From assembly GCF_003574035.1 (NCBI RefSeq), contig NZ_QWKY01000028.1:1-40248 (forward strand): a stretch of DNA of 40,248 nt. The letters run 5' to 3'. The notes beneath the pieces were generated by a model. It was not told where the DNA came from. It saw only the letters and a list, made by a program, of their open reading frames with translations, and made no database searches. The position numbers were made by a program, and so were the translations under genes. The stretch is from Meiothermus hypogaeus. GTDB taxonomy: Bacteria; Deinococcota; Deinococci; Deinococcales; Thermaceae. Shown here one piece after another: positions 23,738-32,727 of this stretch (position 1 is its first letter; each line of letters starts with the position of its first letter).

Positions 23738-24316
23738 TCAAACGCCCATCACCTGATGGGGGGTGGCAATCAGGTCTACGGTGCGCTCAGGTGGGCAGGG
23801 GAGGTGCTCAAACACCATCAGGGTATGGGCCAGGGTGGCCCAGGGGGCGGCCACTTGCAGGTCTTTGTAGGGAAAGCCATAGCCCTTGCCGATCCAGTTG
23901 TGTTGCTCGTCCACCGCTACGCTTCCTATCAGCACCAGGTCAATCGCGGTCTGACTGAGCTCTATGGGTTTGCCCAGTTGGGCGATTTCCCGCACCCGCT
24001 TGAGCTGGTGGGGCTGGAGGCCCTCGAGGCTCAGGTACTTCCCGGCTTTGTCTGGGTGCGGCATCAGAACGATTTTTCCAGACTTCAGGGCGGCCTCACG
24101 TAAGGGTTTGAGCACCTGGTCGGGGCCGGCCAGCACCACCGTAGCCAGTTGCCAGAGCTTCAGGCTCATCAGCCGCTCGGCGGCCCGGCTGGCCCCCACA
24201 AAATTGGGGTGGTGTCCGTGGGGCGGGGTGGGGTAGGTGGCGGCCCGGTGCTGTGCCAGGGCGCTCCAGACCATTTCCCGTACTTCGCCTTGCGTCACAC
24301 TGGCAGTGTATCGCAT
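23738..24316 (-). CDS. 5-formyltetrahydrofolate cyclo-ligase-like protein
   Basis: Protein of 192 residues with the MTHFS fold. The nucleotide-binding segment is HNWIGKGYGFPYKDLQ, compared with the usual G-R-G-G-G-Y-Y-D. The change removes one glycine and the aspartate, as in the MTHFSD-like branch rather than in true folate ligases. The central VVLAGPDQVLKPLREAAL and VLMPHPDKAG also fit. Enzyme activity on 5-formyl-THF is therefore uncertain. It ends against the structured gap after the VOC gene and starts 6 bases after the stop of the serine hydrolase gene, which is on the same strand, so the two are probably cotranscribed. Confidence 0.75.
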   Translation of the reverse strand: MRYTASVTQGEVREMVWSALAQHRAATYPTPPHGHHPNFVGASRAAERLMSLKLWQLATVVLAGPDQVLKPLREAALKSGKIVLMPHPDKAGKYLSLEGLQPHQLKRVREIAQLGKPIELSQTAIDLVLIGSVAVDEQHNWIGKGYGFPYKDLQVAAPWATLAHTLMVFEHLPCPPERTVDLIATPHQVMGV

Positions 24317-24322
24317 GGCGAT

Positions 24323-25360
24323 TCATGGCTGCCCGGTGAGCAACAAGCGCAGGAAAGCAGCATCGGAAAAGCCCGTTCTGCGCCCCGCCAGGCTTTCTAC
24401 GATGCCCTCGGCCTGGCGTACCACCACCAGCCCCAGTTTGCGGCTGATGTATAGCCGTTGGTCGCCGGCCCCTGCCGCAACCGCCAGGTCGTCGGGCAGA
24501 CCGGGGGAACCCGCCAGTGTGTCTATCTCCTGCCCCACCCGCCCAATGGCGGCCCGCTGTGCCGGGCTAATGGGGCGGCCCAGCCACCAGGTCAGGCCGT
24601 AGATGGGGTTAACCCTCGAGGGCTCAAAGCACTTTTCCAGTAGCGCGGCGTCCACAATGCGCTGCCCCTGCCAGAATCCTTCATTCCGCACCAGCTCCCC
24701 AAACCGCGCCCAGTTGCGGGCGGTCAGGAAGGCCCCCGAAGGCAGGTGGGGGTGGCCATCGGGCCCCCGGCGCCAGAAGGCGTACTCCAGACCAATCGGC
24801 CCGAAGATGCGGCGCTCCAGGTACAGCAAGGGGTCGCCCCGCAGTTTGCGCCGCATCACCTCACCAAAAATCTGAAAGGGAATGGGGCCATAGGAAAAGC
24901 GGGTGTCCGGCGGAGCCTCGGCAGGCGTCTGGATGGCGGCCTGGTAGGTGGGGGGGCGGGCCAGGGTGCCGCCGGGGATGCCACTGGTCAGGTGCAAGAG
25001 CTGGCTCAGGGTGATCTGCGAACGCAGCGGGTCGCCCTGCCACTCGGTCAGGGTTCGGGCCAGGGGCTCGTCCAGCGAGAGCAACCCGTCCTGTGCGGCT
25101 GCCACGGCCATCACCCCGCAAAAGCTCTTGGTGCCGCTGGCCAGCTCATGGGCGCGGGTGGGGCTGCCTCGGTTCGGATAGTCCTCGAACACGATCTGGC
25201 CATCAACCATCACCAGGAGGGCAATGCCCCGGTTTTGGGCCGAGTAGCTAGCGGCTAGCTTGTGGTAGGCGGGGTTGGATGGATTGGGCGCGGTCTGTGC
25301 AGAGCCACGGGTACTGATTAGCAAGGTGGCTAGGCCCTTAAGAACGGTGCGGCGATGCAT
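24323..25360 (-). CDS. Exported serine hydrolase, beta-lactamase class C family
   Basis: Protein of 345 residues with a twin-arginine-type N-terminus (HRRTVLKGLATLLIS, cleavage near GSAQ). The active-site S75-x-x-K78 is in ELASGTKSF, and a tyrosine block FSYGP (Y157) stands in for Y-x-N. These are the marks of the penicillin-binding/esterase/beta-lactamase superfamily. It is most likely an esterase or peptidase rather than a resistance enzyme, because such single-gene relatives are common and no regulator is nearby. It lies just upstream of the folate-ligase-like gene and close behind the quinone reductase gene. Confidence 0.85.
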   Translation of the reverse strand: MHRRTVLKGLATLLISTRGSAQTAPNPSNPAYHKLAASYSAQNRGIALLVMVDGQIVFEDYPNRGSPTRAHELASGTKSFCGVMAVAAAQDGLLSLDEPLARTLTEWQGDPLRSQITLSQLLHLTSGIPGGTLARPPTYQAAIQTPAEAPPDTRFSYGPIPFQIFGEVMRRKLRGDPLLYLERRIFGPIGLEYAFWRRGPDGHPHLPSGAFLTARNWARFGELVRNEGFWQGQRIVDAALLEKCFEPSRVNPIYGLTWWLGRPISPAQRAAIGRVGQEIDTLAGSPGLPDDLAVAAGAGDQRLYISRKLGLVVVRQAEGIVESLAGRRTGFSDAAFLRLLLTGQP

Positions 25361-25389
25361 GACCAGAGCCTAGTCTCCCAGGCTTAAGC

Positions 25390-25986
25390 TTAGCTGAAGC
25401 GCAGGGGTTTGAGTTCGGGTAGTTTTTGCAGGTGTTCCCGAAAGGCCTCGAGGGTGGCTTTGCGCTCGGCCTCGTTCATTTCGCCCGGCCCGTAGGCAAT
25501 AAATGGGGGCAGCACCTCCAGGCCACAGTAGGCAAAAATACCGTAGTGGATGGGCTCGAGCACCCGCAGCAGGTCGCGCTGGGGCGCAGAGTGGAAATAA
25601 TCCTCGCGGGCCCCCACAGTAAGGCTCAGCATGGCTTTTTTGCCCTGCAGCAGTCCGCTGTCGAAGGAGTGCTCGTCGTCGTAGGCAAAGCCATAGGCAA
25701 ACACCCGGTCTATCCAGCCCTTCATGATGGCGGGCATTCCGTACCACCAGTCGGGAAACTGAAAGAGCAGCAGGTCGGCCCGCCGCACCTTCTCGATTTC
25801 GGGCTGAATATCGCGCAGGTCACCCTGTAACTCCTGCGCGCTGAGCACCGGGTTAAAGCGCATGGTGTACAGGTCGGAGAGAAGAATGCTGTGTCCAGCC
25901 TGGCTCAAGGCCCGCACCGCCAGGTCGCGCAGGGCGGCGTTGAAGGAGTTTGGGTTGGGGTGGGCATAGATAATCAGGACGTTCAT
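25390..25986 (-). CDS. NAD(P)H-quinone reductase, flavodoxin fold
   Basis: Flavoprotein of 198 residues of the NQO1/KefF/YwrO family. The N-terminal VLIIYAHPNPNSFNAAL binds the flavin phosphate, FQFPDWWYGMPAIMKGWIDRVF is the conserved central block, and SLTVGAREDYF follows. These enzymes do two-electron reduction of quinones in the cytoplasm. The gene is 48 bases downstream of the acyl-CoA dehydrogenase stop and 29 bases before the serine hydrolase start, all on one strand, so a loose operon of four genes is plausible. Confidence 0.9.
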   Translation of the reverse strand: MNVLIIYAHPNPNSFNAALRDLAVRALSQAGHSILLSDLYTMRFNPVLSAQELQGDLRDIQPEIEKVRRADLLLFQFPDWWYGMPAIMKGWIDRVFAYGFAYDDEHSFDSGLLQGKKAMLSLTVGAREDYFHSAPQRDLLRVLEPIHYGIFAYCGLEVLPPFIAYGPGEMNEAERKATLEAFREHLQKLPELKPLRFS

Positions 25987-26034
25987 CGGCTCAAAGCCTA
26001 CGGCTAAAGTTCCCAGGGCTGCAACGGGATGGGT

Positions 26035-27156
26035 TTATCGGTACAGCTCGCGTGCAATAACCAGCTTTTGAATCTCGCTGGTGCCCTCGTAAATTTCTGT
26101 GATTTTGGCGTCGCGGTAATAGCGTTCAACCCGGTATTCGCGGTGGTAGCCATAGCCGCCCAGAACCTGCACGGCGTCGCGGGTCACGCTAACCGCTATG
26201 TCCGAGGCAAAAAGCTTGGCCGTGGAGGCCTCGAGGGTAAACTTTTCACCCCGGTCTTTCCTGGCGGCGGCTTCCAGCACCAGCGCCCGGGCAGCGGCAA
26301 TGCGGGTGTGCATCTCGGCCAGCTTGAAGCCAACCCCCTGAAACTCCCGGATTCTCTGGCCGAACTGGGTGCGCTCGTCGGCGTACTGCCTGGCGATCTC
26401 GAAGGCTGCGCGGGCCATCCCCACCGCCTGGGCGGCAATTCCAATGCGCCCGGCATCCAGCCCGGCCAGGGCCTGGGCCAGCCCCCGGCCTTCCTGTCCC
26501 AACAGGTTTTCATCCGGTACAAAGACCTCCTCGAGGCGTAACTCGCAGGTATGCGCGGCATGCAGGCCCATCTTGTCCTCGGGGCTGCCAAAGCTAAGGC
26601 CGGGGGTATCCTTTTCCACAATAAAGCAGCTAATCCCGGCCTCGCCCCGCGCCATCACCACATAGACCTGGGCCTGGCCCCCCGAGGTGACCCAGCTTTT
26701 CAGGCCGTCCAGTTGCCAGCCACCCGGCACCTTGCGGGCCGAAGCCTTCAGAGAGGCCGGGTCGGAACCGGCGTGGGGCTCGGTCAGCGAGAAGCCCCCA
26801 ATCCATTCGCCTTTGGCCAGCGGCACCAGGTACTTCTTCTTCTGGGCCTCGGTGCCAAACTTGTTCAGCATATACTGCGGCAAGCCCGAAGTTACGGAAA
26901 GAATGACCGCCACGCTGGGGTCGGCAGCAGCGATTTCTTCCATGGCCAGGGCCCAGGTGACCGAGTCGAGCCCGGCCCCGCCCCAGGCTTCGGGGGTGGT
27001 CATGCCCAGCAAGCCCAGCTCGCCCAGCTTTTGCAGCTGGGGCCAGGGGTACTGCCCCGAGCGATCGTATTCGGGGGCCATCTCCCACAACACCTCGCGG
27101 GAAACGGCCCGCACCATGTCCAGTACCATTTTTTGATCGGTGGTCAGAACGGCCAT
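26035..27156 (-). CDS. Acyl-CoA dehydrogenase
   Basis: FAD enzyme of 373 residues for the first step of fatty or branched-chain acyl-CoA oxidation. The signature GGFSLTEPHAGSDPASL and the C-terminal QVLGGYGYHREYRVERYYRDAKITEIYEGTSE blocks are intact, the latter with the catalytic glutamate in the short- and medium-chain position (IYEGTSEIQ). Substrate length is not clear. A TACGAT box ends 6 bases before the ATG, indicating leaderless transcription. It leads the minus-strand group running through quinone reductase to the folate-ligase-like gene. Confidence 0.95.
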   Translation of the reverse strand: MAVLTTDQKMVLDMVRAVSREVLWEMAPEYDRSGQYPWPQLQKLGELGLLGMTTPEAWGGAGLDSVTWALAMEEIAAADPSVAVILSVTSGLPQYMLNKFGTEAQKKKYLVPLAKGEWIGGFSLTEPHAGSDPASLKASARKVPGGWQLDGLKSWVTSGGQAQVYVVMARGEAGISCFIVEKDTPGLSFGSPEDKMGLHAAHTCELRLEEVFVPDENLLGQEGRGLAQALAGLDAGRIGIAAQAVGMARAAFEIARQYADERTQFGQRIREFQGVGFKLAEMHTRIAAARALVLEAAARKDRGEKFTLEASTAKLFASDIAVSVTRDAVQVLGGYGYHREYRVERYYRDAKITEIYEGTSEIQKLVIARELYR

Positions 27157-27162
27157 AAATAT

Positions 27163-27168
27163 ATCGTA
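27163..27168 (-). promoter_or_regulatory. -10 box for leaderless acyl-CoA dehydrogenase gene
   Basis: On the minus strand TACGAT is followed by six bases and then the ATG. No ribosome site is present. Confidence 0.5.
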
Positions 27169-27229
27169 TCACGCAGCTTGTGTTGAAAAAGCGTTATGAA
27201 ATAGCAGGCTGAGCGCCAAAGGCGTTTCG

Positions 27230-27235
27230 TAAGAT
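27230..27235 (+). promoter_or_regulatory. -10 box for the YdcF-like gene
   Basis: TAAGAT ends 7 bases before the ATG at 27243. It is divergent from the acyl-CoA dehydrogenase promoter, about 60 bases away. Confidence 0.5.
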
Positions 27236-27242
27236 TGGGGGG

Positions 27243-28028
27243 ATGCTGAAGCAACGCGTACAACTGCTCATGGCGGCGGGCTTGAGCCTGCTGTTGTTGC
27301 CCCTGGGGCTCGTCGTCAACCCGGAGCTCGGGGTGGGGGCGCTGCTGGGCGTCTGGCTGGGGGGCACACTTATGGGCTTATTCGGCTTTACCTTTCGGGT
27401 TTTGCTGCTGGGAAGCGGGTTTTGTGCCTTGCTCATTGCTGCCGTGGTCTTTACCCCGCTCACCCGGGTCCTGATGAGCGGGCTGGTTGTTGACGAAGCG
27501 CCGCAAAAAGCCGACCTGATTGTGGTGTTGGGGGGCGGGATGCACTGTGGGGCGGGTGAGCTCGAGGCCTCCTCACTGGCCCGCCTGGAGAAGGGCCTGG
27601 AGCTGTGGCGGGCCGGCTTTGCCCCGCGCATTTCCCTCTCCGACACCGTGGGCGAGATTTTTGGCGATGCCCGCTGCCCTTCGCTGGGCCTCGAGGCCCG
27701 GGCGCGAGTACAGGCACTTTATGGTGCAGAAGGCCCGGAAATTGTCCTCCTGCCGCAGATGCGAACCACCCGTACCGAGGCCCTGGCGGTAGCCGAGGTG
27801 GTTAGGGAACGGGGCTGGGAACGGGTCTTGCTGGTGACCACCCCAGCACACAGTCGCCGGGCCGCCGGGGCCTTTCGCAAGCTGGGCTTGGATGTAGTGA
27901 GCGTGACCTCGAGCGAGCCCCGCTTCGACCTGGCCCTCTCGGCTCCGGCAGACCGACTGCAATCGCTCACCCCCCTCACACGGGAGTATCTGGGCCTGTT
28001 GAAATACCGCTTACAGGGTTGGCTGTAG
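27243..28028 (+). CDS. YdcF/ElyC-like membrane protein (DUF218)
   Basis: Protein of 261 residues. Three closely spaced hydrophobic segments (about 8-27, 30-50 and 53-75) are followed by a DUF218 domain (about 88-250) that opens with ADLIVVLGGGMHCG and contains RTTRTEALAVAEVVRERGW and LVTTPAHSRRA. Relatives ElyC and SanA act in envelope integrity and lipid carrier supply, but the biochemical reaction is unknown. The gene is alone, and its start is fixed by the -10 box 7 bases upstream. Confidence 0.85.
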   Translation: MLKQRVQLLMAAGLSLLLLPLGLVVNPELGVGALLGVWLGGTLMGLFGFTFRVLLLGSGFCALLIAAVVFTPLTRVLMSGLVVDEAPQKADLIVVLGGGMHCGAGELEASSLARLEKGLELWRAGFAPRISLSDTVGEIFGDARCPSLGLEARARVQALYGAEGPEIVLLPQMRTTRTEALAVAEVVRERGWERVLLVTTPAHSRRAAGAFRKLGLDVVSVTSSEPRFDLALSAPADRLQSLTPLTREYLGLLKYRLQGWL

Positions 28029-28143
28029 GGTTTCCAGAAGGTTTGTGTGATGGATCAGATGAACCCAGCCTTCTGCCCGGTCTGAAGAAAGGCGGCTTTC
28101 GCTAGGGGTGTGAGGCGACCGGAACCGCCCAACACGCCCGGAA

Positions 28144-29199
28144 TCAGCGGTAGGCTTGCAGGAACTGCTCGAGTTTCTCCCTGCCGGGCCGGAGCCGTTC
28201 CGGGGATAGCTGGGCCAACGGGGTGTCCAGTTCTTCTACCTCGGCCAGGCTGGGCCGGTCGGGGTTGTAGTAAATCAGGCCGGTAATGAACTCGCCGGTT
28301 TCCTGGGCCCGATGCAGACGCTGCAGGGCTGCCATCTTGTCGGTGGGGTCATGGTCTTTGTCCAGGTTCCGCAGGCTGATCAGGGAGCCGTCGTGCAAGC
28401 GCACGGTGCGGAACTCACCGGGCTGCATGGGCTCGATGCTAATTTCCTCGGCGTAGGGGATGAAGCCCAGCTCGTGCAGGGGCTGTTCGTGCTTGGTGCC
28501 ATAGCCGTAGCTCTTGGGGCTATCGTCCTCGTTGTTGAAGGCCACGCATGGGCTGATGATGTCGAGCAGGGCCGTACCCCGGTGGGAGAGGGCAGCCTTG
28601 AGCAGCTCGCGTACCTGTTTGGCGTCGCCGGCAAAGCTGCGGGCCACAAAGCCACACCCGGCGATAATGGCCTCCATACAGAGGTCTATAGGGGGAAACT
28701 CGTTTTGACCGGCGTATTTGAGTTGTAGACCCTCCTCGGCCGTGGCCGAAAACTGGCCCTTGGTCAGGCCATACACGCCGTTGTTCTCCACGATATAAAC
28801 CATCCGCACATTGCGGCGCATCAGGTGCTTAAACTGGCCCATCCCAATGCTACCGGTGTCGCCATCACCCGAGACCCCAATGGCCTTCAGGGTGTGGTTG
28901 GCCAGCAGGGCCCCGGTGGCCACACTGGGCATGCGCCCGTGCAGGGCATTAAAGCCGTGGGACATACCCAAAAAGTAAGCCGGCGATTTGGACGAGCAGC
29001 CAATGCCCGAAAGCTTGATAATCTCGTGAGGCCGCAGGTTGAGCTCGAAGCCTACCTGCACAATCTGGCTGGCAATGCTGTTGTGCCCGCAGCCCTTGCA
29101 CAGGGTGCTGGGCGCACCATCGTAGTCTTTTTTACTCAGGCCCACCATATTGAGCTTGATGGGGGCTCGATCGGAAGGGGCAGGATTGGGGTTTTCCAT
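28144..29199 (-). CDS. korB: 2-oxoacid (2-oxoglutarate-type):ferredoxin oxidoreductase, beta subunit
   Basis: Thiamine-diphosphate subunit of 351 residues. TLCKGCGHNSIA, GIGCSSKS and ISPCVAFN supply the cysteines for the iron-sulfur cluster. GVSGDGDTGSIG with VENNGVYGLTKGQ is the thiamine/Mg motif. It pairs with the alpha/gamma gene just upstream (32-base gap, AAAGGATG ribosome site) to convert 2-oxoglutarate plus CoA to succinyl-CoA with ferredoxin. The 2-oxoglutarate assignment is by family likeness; other 2-oxoacids are possible. The ATG at 29199 was chosen over an upstream frame extension that overlaps the partner gene. Confidence 0.9.
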   Translation of the reverse strand: MENPNPAPSDRAPIKLNMVGLSKKDYDGAPSTLCKGCGHNSIASQIVQVGFELNLRPHEIIKLSGIGCSSKSPAYFLGMSHGFNALHGRMPSVATGALLANHTLKAIGVSGDGDTGSIGMGQFKHLMRRNVRMVYIVENNGVYGLTKGQFSATAEEGLQLKYAGQNEFPPIDLCMEAIIAGCGFVARSFAGDAKQVRELLKAALSHRGTALLDIISPCVAFNNEDDSPKSYGYGTKHEQPLHELGFIPYAEEISIEPMQPGEFRTVRLHDGSLISLRNLDKDHDPTDKMAALQRLHRAQETGEFITGLIYYNPDRPSLAEVEELDTPLAQLSPERLRPGREKLEQFLQAYR

Positions 29200-29231
29200 G
29201 TGAGCATCCTTTGCAAGGCCAGGGTAGCTGC

Positions 29232-31055
29232 TTATAGGGTGGCTTCTTCTTTGAGCAAGCGCTCCTGCACCCACTGTGCCGTCAGGGGCAGGCCGTCGAG
29301 GTGTGCGATGGAGCGAAGCCGGGCGGCGTATTCGGGCATCTCGGTTTGCAAAATGCCATGCATCTGTCCGTCGCGGTTCAGTTCGATGACGTACACCCGC
29401 TCATGCGCGGCCACGAAATCGCGCACCTCCTGGTTGATGGGCAGGGCGCGCAGGCGCAAAAAGCTGGTAGGAAGCTGCGGGGCCAGGCGGTCGCGGGCCT
29501 CCTCGATGGCGTAGCGGGTGGTGCCGTAGGCGATGATACCTACCCTGGCGGAGGAGTTGTGTAGAGTGACCGGAGCGGGTACCAGGCTGCGGGCTGTCTC
29601 GAACTTGCGGGCCAGGCGGGCCATGTTGCCCTCCCAGTCGTTCGCACGTTCGCTGTACTGGGCCTGTTCGTTGTGACCGCTGCCGCGGGTAAAGTAGGCA
29701 GCCAGGGGATGGGGTGTCCCCGGCAGGGTACGGTAGGGGATGCCGTCGCCGTCGACGTCCTTGTAGCGGGCAAAGCCCCCCAGGGCCTCGAGCTGCTCCG
29801 CGCTCAAGACCTTGCCACGTTGCAGAGGCCGGTCGGGGTAGTCGAAAGGCTGGCCCATCCAGTTGTTCATGCCCAGATCGAGGTCCGAGAGCACAAACAC
29901 CAGCGTTTGCAGTTGTTCGGCCAGATCCAGCGACTTCCAGCCAAACTCGAAGCACTCCTCTATCGAGGAGGGCAGCAGAACCGGGTGCTTGGTGTCGCCA
30001 TGGCCCAGGGTGTAGGCAAAAGAAACATCGCCCTGGCTGGTGCGGGTAGGCAGGCCGGTACTGGGGCCAACCCGCTGGATATCCCAGATGACCGCAGGAA
30101 TTTCGGTGAAGTAGCCATAGCTGACGAACTCGGCCATTAAGCTGATGCCGGGGCCGCTGGTGGAGGTGAGGGCCCGGGCACCGGCCCAGCCTGCGCCCAT
30201 GACGATGCCGGCGGCGGCCAGCTCATCCTCGGCTTGAATTACGGTATAGGTGGGCTTACCCGCCTCGTCCTTGCGGAGCTTGGGCAGAAACTCGCGCAGG
30301 GCGTCCATAAAGCTGGTGGAGGGCGTAATGGGATACCAGGCCGCCACGCTCACCCCGCCAAACACCGCCCCCAGCGCGCCGGCCTCGTTGCCGGTCATGA
30401 TGATGAGCCCTTCGGTTTTGTTCATGGGCTCGAGGCGGTAGGGGTCTTGTTTGCGCAGGTGCTCGGTGGCCCAGGCGTGGGCCCGCCGCACCACCTCCAT
30501 GTTGCTTTCAATGAGCTTCTGGCGATAATCAAACTGGGCGCCCAGGGCCTCTTCTACAACCTGAAGCGGCACCCCCAGCATCCAGGCCACCACCCCCACG
30601 TAGGCCATGTTGGCGATGTAAGGTTTCCGCTTAACCGGAACTTCAATTCCGGCGATGAGCTCGCTCACCGGAACGGGGTAGTAGATCAGATCCTCTCGCC
30701 TGGGCAGGTTCTTAAGATCGGCATTGTAGATGCAGACTCCGCCCGCAGGAAGCTCCTGTACGTCTTCGGCGACAGTGGCCGGGTTGAAGGCCACCAGAAT
30801 TTCGGAGGGCTTGCGCGCAATGTAGCCTTCGTGGCTCACCCGGATGTGGTACCAGGTAGGAAGCCCCTGAATGTTCGAGGGAAATATGTTCTTGCCGTGT
30901 ACGGGTATGCCCATCTTAAAAAAAGACCGCAACAGCGTGAGGTTAGCGGTCTGGCTTCCGGTGCCGTTGGCAGTGGCTACGACCAGGGAGAAGTTGTTTA
31001 TAACCGGGGAGCTTGTAGCGTAGCCTGCCTCTTGCTGTCGTTCCAGAACGTTCAT
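29232..31055 (-). CDS. korA: 2-oxoacid:ferredoxin oxidoreductase, fused gamma-alpha subunit
   Basis: Protein of 607 residues made of a gamma domain (about 20-190; VVATANGTGSQTANLTLLRSF binds CoA/ThDP environment) fused to an alpha domain (about 215-607) with the signature AAWYPITPSTSFMDAL and TSTSGPGISLMAEFV. Fusion of gamma in front of alpha is normal for this branch of the family. AGGAGG lies 4 bases before the ATG. The gene is divergent from the amidohydrolase gene with 140 bases between starts. No ferredoxin or delta subunit gene is adjacent, so electrons must go to a ferredoxin encoded elsewhere. Confidence 0.92.
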   Translation of the reverse strand: MNVLERQQEAGYATSSPVINNFSLVVATANGTGSQTANLTLLRSFFKMGIPVHGKNIFPSNIQGLPTWYHIRVSHEGYIARKPSEILVAFNPATVAEDVQELPAGGVCIYNADLKNLPRREDLIYYPVPVSELIAGIEVPVKRKPYIANMAYVGVVAWMLGVPLQVVEEALGAQFDYRQKLIESNMEVVRRAHAWATEHLRKQDPYRLEPMNKTEGLIIMTGNEAGALGAVFGGVSVAAWYPITPSTSFMDALREFLPKLRKDEAGKPTYTVIQAEDELAAAGIVMGAGWAGARALTSTSGPGISLMAEFVSYGYFTEIPAVIWDIQRVGPSTGLPTRTSQGDVSFAYTLGHGDTKHPVLLPSSIEECFEFGWKSLDLAEQLQTLVFVLSDLDLGMNNWMGQPFDYPDRPLQRGKVLSAEQLEALGGFARYKDVDGDGIPYRTLPGTPHPLAAYFTRGSGHNEQAQYSERANDWEGNMARLARKFETARSLVPAPVTLHNSSARVGIIAYGTTRYAIEEARDRLAPQLPTSFLRLRALPINQEVRDFVAAHERVYVIELNRDGQMHGILQTEMPEYAARLRSIAHLDGLPLTAQWVQERLLKEEATL

Positions 31056-31195
31056 GAAACCTCCTAGTGCTTTTAAACTCCATCAGGCCAGCACTGGGTC
31101 TGCGCCACTATCCTATCGGATTTTGCTGAGGTATTTGAGTGACTTTAAGCCCTATTTCATGGGAAATTTTGCACAAAAACTGGTTGCAGGGAAGG

Positions 31196-32455
31196 ATGAT
31201 AGACTTTCCTGTGTCTTCGATAACCCTTCTGCAAAATGCCACCGTGCTGGATGTCCAAAGCGGTTCACTTTTACCCCACCGGCGGGTGGTGATTCAAAAT
31301 GGCCGGATTGAGCGCCTCGAGCCCATGCAGGCAGACGCGCCCGAGGCCAGGGCAGCCGGGGTGAGGGTGCTCGACCTGAGGGGCCAGACCCTGCTGCCGG
31401 GCCTCATTGACGCCCACGTGCACGTGCTGGCCTGGACGGCCAATCTGCGCGAGCTTTACAACGCTTCGCCACACTACAACGCTCTGCGGGCCGCCGAGAT
31501 CATGCACGAGATGCTGATGCGCGGCTTTACCACGGTGCGCGACGCTGCCGGGGCCGACTTTGGCCTCAAGCGGGCAGTGGAAGAAGGGCTTTTGGTTGGG
31601 CCCCGTCTGTTCATCTGCGGACGGGCCCTGAGCCCAACCGGGGGCCATGCCGATAGCCGGGCGGCGGGTGAACAAGCGCTGGAGACCGTCAGCACCCCGG
31701 TGGCCTTTGGCACGGTGGTGGATGGAGTACCCGAGGTTCGGCGAGCGGCCCGCGAGGAGATTCGCCGGGGCGCTGACCATATCAAACTCATGCTGGGGGG
31801 CGGCATTGCCTCGCCGACCGACCGCCTGACCAACGACCAGTTTTCTCGAGAAGAAATCCGGGCCGCCGTGGAGGAAGCTGAGATGGCCGACCTTTACGTG
31901 ATGGCCCACACCTACACTGCTCGAGCCGTCAATCGGGCCCTGGAGTGCGGCGTGCGCAGCCTCGAGCACTGCAACCTGATTGACGAAAGCAGTTTGCAGC
32001 TGTTCTTGAAGCACAAGGCCTGGATGGTGCCCACCCTGGTGACCTACCAGGCCCTGGCCCAGGAAGGGGTTTCGGCGGGCCTGCCCAGGGAGGTGGAGCA
32101 CAAAATTTACCTGGTGCTGGACAAGGGTCTGGCCGCACTGGAGATGGCCTCCAGGGCTGGGGTGAACCTGGCCTACGGCACCGATTTGCTGGGAGCCATG
32201 CACCGACGGCAGCTCGAGGAGTTCGTCATTCGTGCACAGGTACAGCCGAACCTCGAGGTCATCCGGGCCGCCACCCTGTATGCAGCCCGGCTGTTGCGGG
32301 CCGAGGGCCAGCTAGGGGTAGTAGCCCCCGGCGCCCATGCCGACCTAATTGCAGTGGAGGGAAACCCGCTCGAGGACATTCGGGTACTTGCCCACCCCGA
32401 GCGCCACCTGAAGCTGGTTATGAAAGGTGGAACCGTTCATCATCAAGCTATGTAA
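31196..32455 (+). CDS. Metal-dependent amidohydrolase (imidazolonepropionase/prolidase-like)
   Basis: Amidohydrolase-superfamily enzyme of 419 residues. Metal ligands are visible in order: GLIDAHVHVL (H-x-H), the carbamylated-lysine region ADHIKLMLGGG, MAHTYTA, LEHCNLI and AYGTDLLG. These match the Xaa-Pro dipeptidase/Sgx9260-type branch, which hydrolyses N-acyl or aminoacyl bonds; the true substrate is unknown. No signal peptide is seen. I prefer the ATG at 31196 with GGGAAGG just before it; a GTG at 31139 would add 19 residues without family likeness. It is divergent from korA. Confidence 0.88.
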   Translation: MIDFPVSSITLLQNATVLDVQSGSLLPHRRVVIQNGRIERLEPMQADAPEARAAGVRVLDLRGQTLLPGLIDAHVHVLAWTANLRELYNASPHYNALRAAEIMHEMLMRGFTTVRDAAGADFGLKRAVEEGLLVGPRLFICGRALSPTGGHADSRAAGEQALETVSTPVAFGTVVDGVPEVRRAAREEIRRGADHIKLMLGGGIASPTDRLTNDQFSREEIRAAVEEAEMADLYVMAHTYTARAVNRALECGVRSLEHCNLIDESSLQLFLKHKAWMVPTLVTYQALAQEGVSAGLPREVEHKIYLVLDKGLAALEMASRAGVNLAYGTDLLGAMHRRQLEEFVIRAQVQPNLEVIRAATLYAARLLRAEGQLGVVAPGAHADLIAVEGNPLEDIRVLAHPERHLKLVMKGGTVHHQAM

Positions 32456-32542
32456 ACGATCATCACCGTGGCATTACATCTCGCATCATCTCAATACAGC
32501 CCCAGCAGTGCCGATGTACCTAGTGTGCTCTAAACGGCCTTG

Positions 32543-32709
32543 TGCCAGATTCGATTGATTCTTTACTGTTTTGGTAACGAATCAGCCCAACAGAACTAAT
32601 CCGCGTAGCGGAGGGTGACGCTACCCCTTAGAATGGGGGACGCTTTATTCGCCGATCGACAGGGAGAGGTGTGCTCCAGGATTTTTGTCTGTCCTTTTGA
32701 ATCCGATAT
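32543..32709. repeat. Palindromic repeat element, copy 6 (decayed, one partial unit)
   Basis: About 167 bp with the family layout but many changes: left end GCCAGATTCGATTGATT, one degenerate unit (AATCCGCGTAGCGGAGGGTG), a CGCTTTATTCGCCGATCG block, and right end TCCTTTTGAATCCGATAT. The left and right hairpins no longer pair well. It lies between the convergent amidohydrolase and sbtB genes. The 90 bases before it (32456-32542) show nothing. Confidence 0.8.
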
Positions 32710-32727
32710 GGCTTGCTGCTGGTCGCG

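Noticed and set aside
24323-25360. Antibiotic-resistance beta-lactamase
   Set aside because: Only the general SxxK superfamily motif is present, the tyrosine motif is not the classical Y-x-N, and no resistance context is found.
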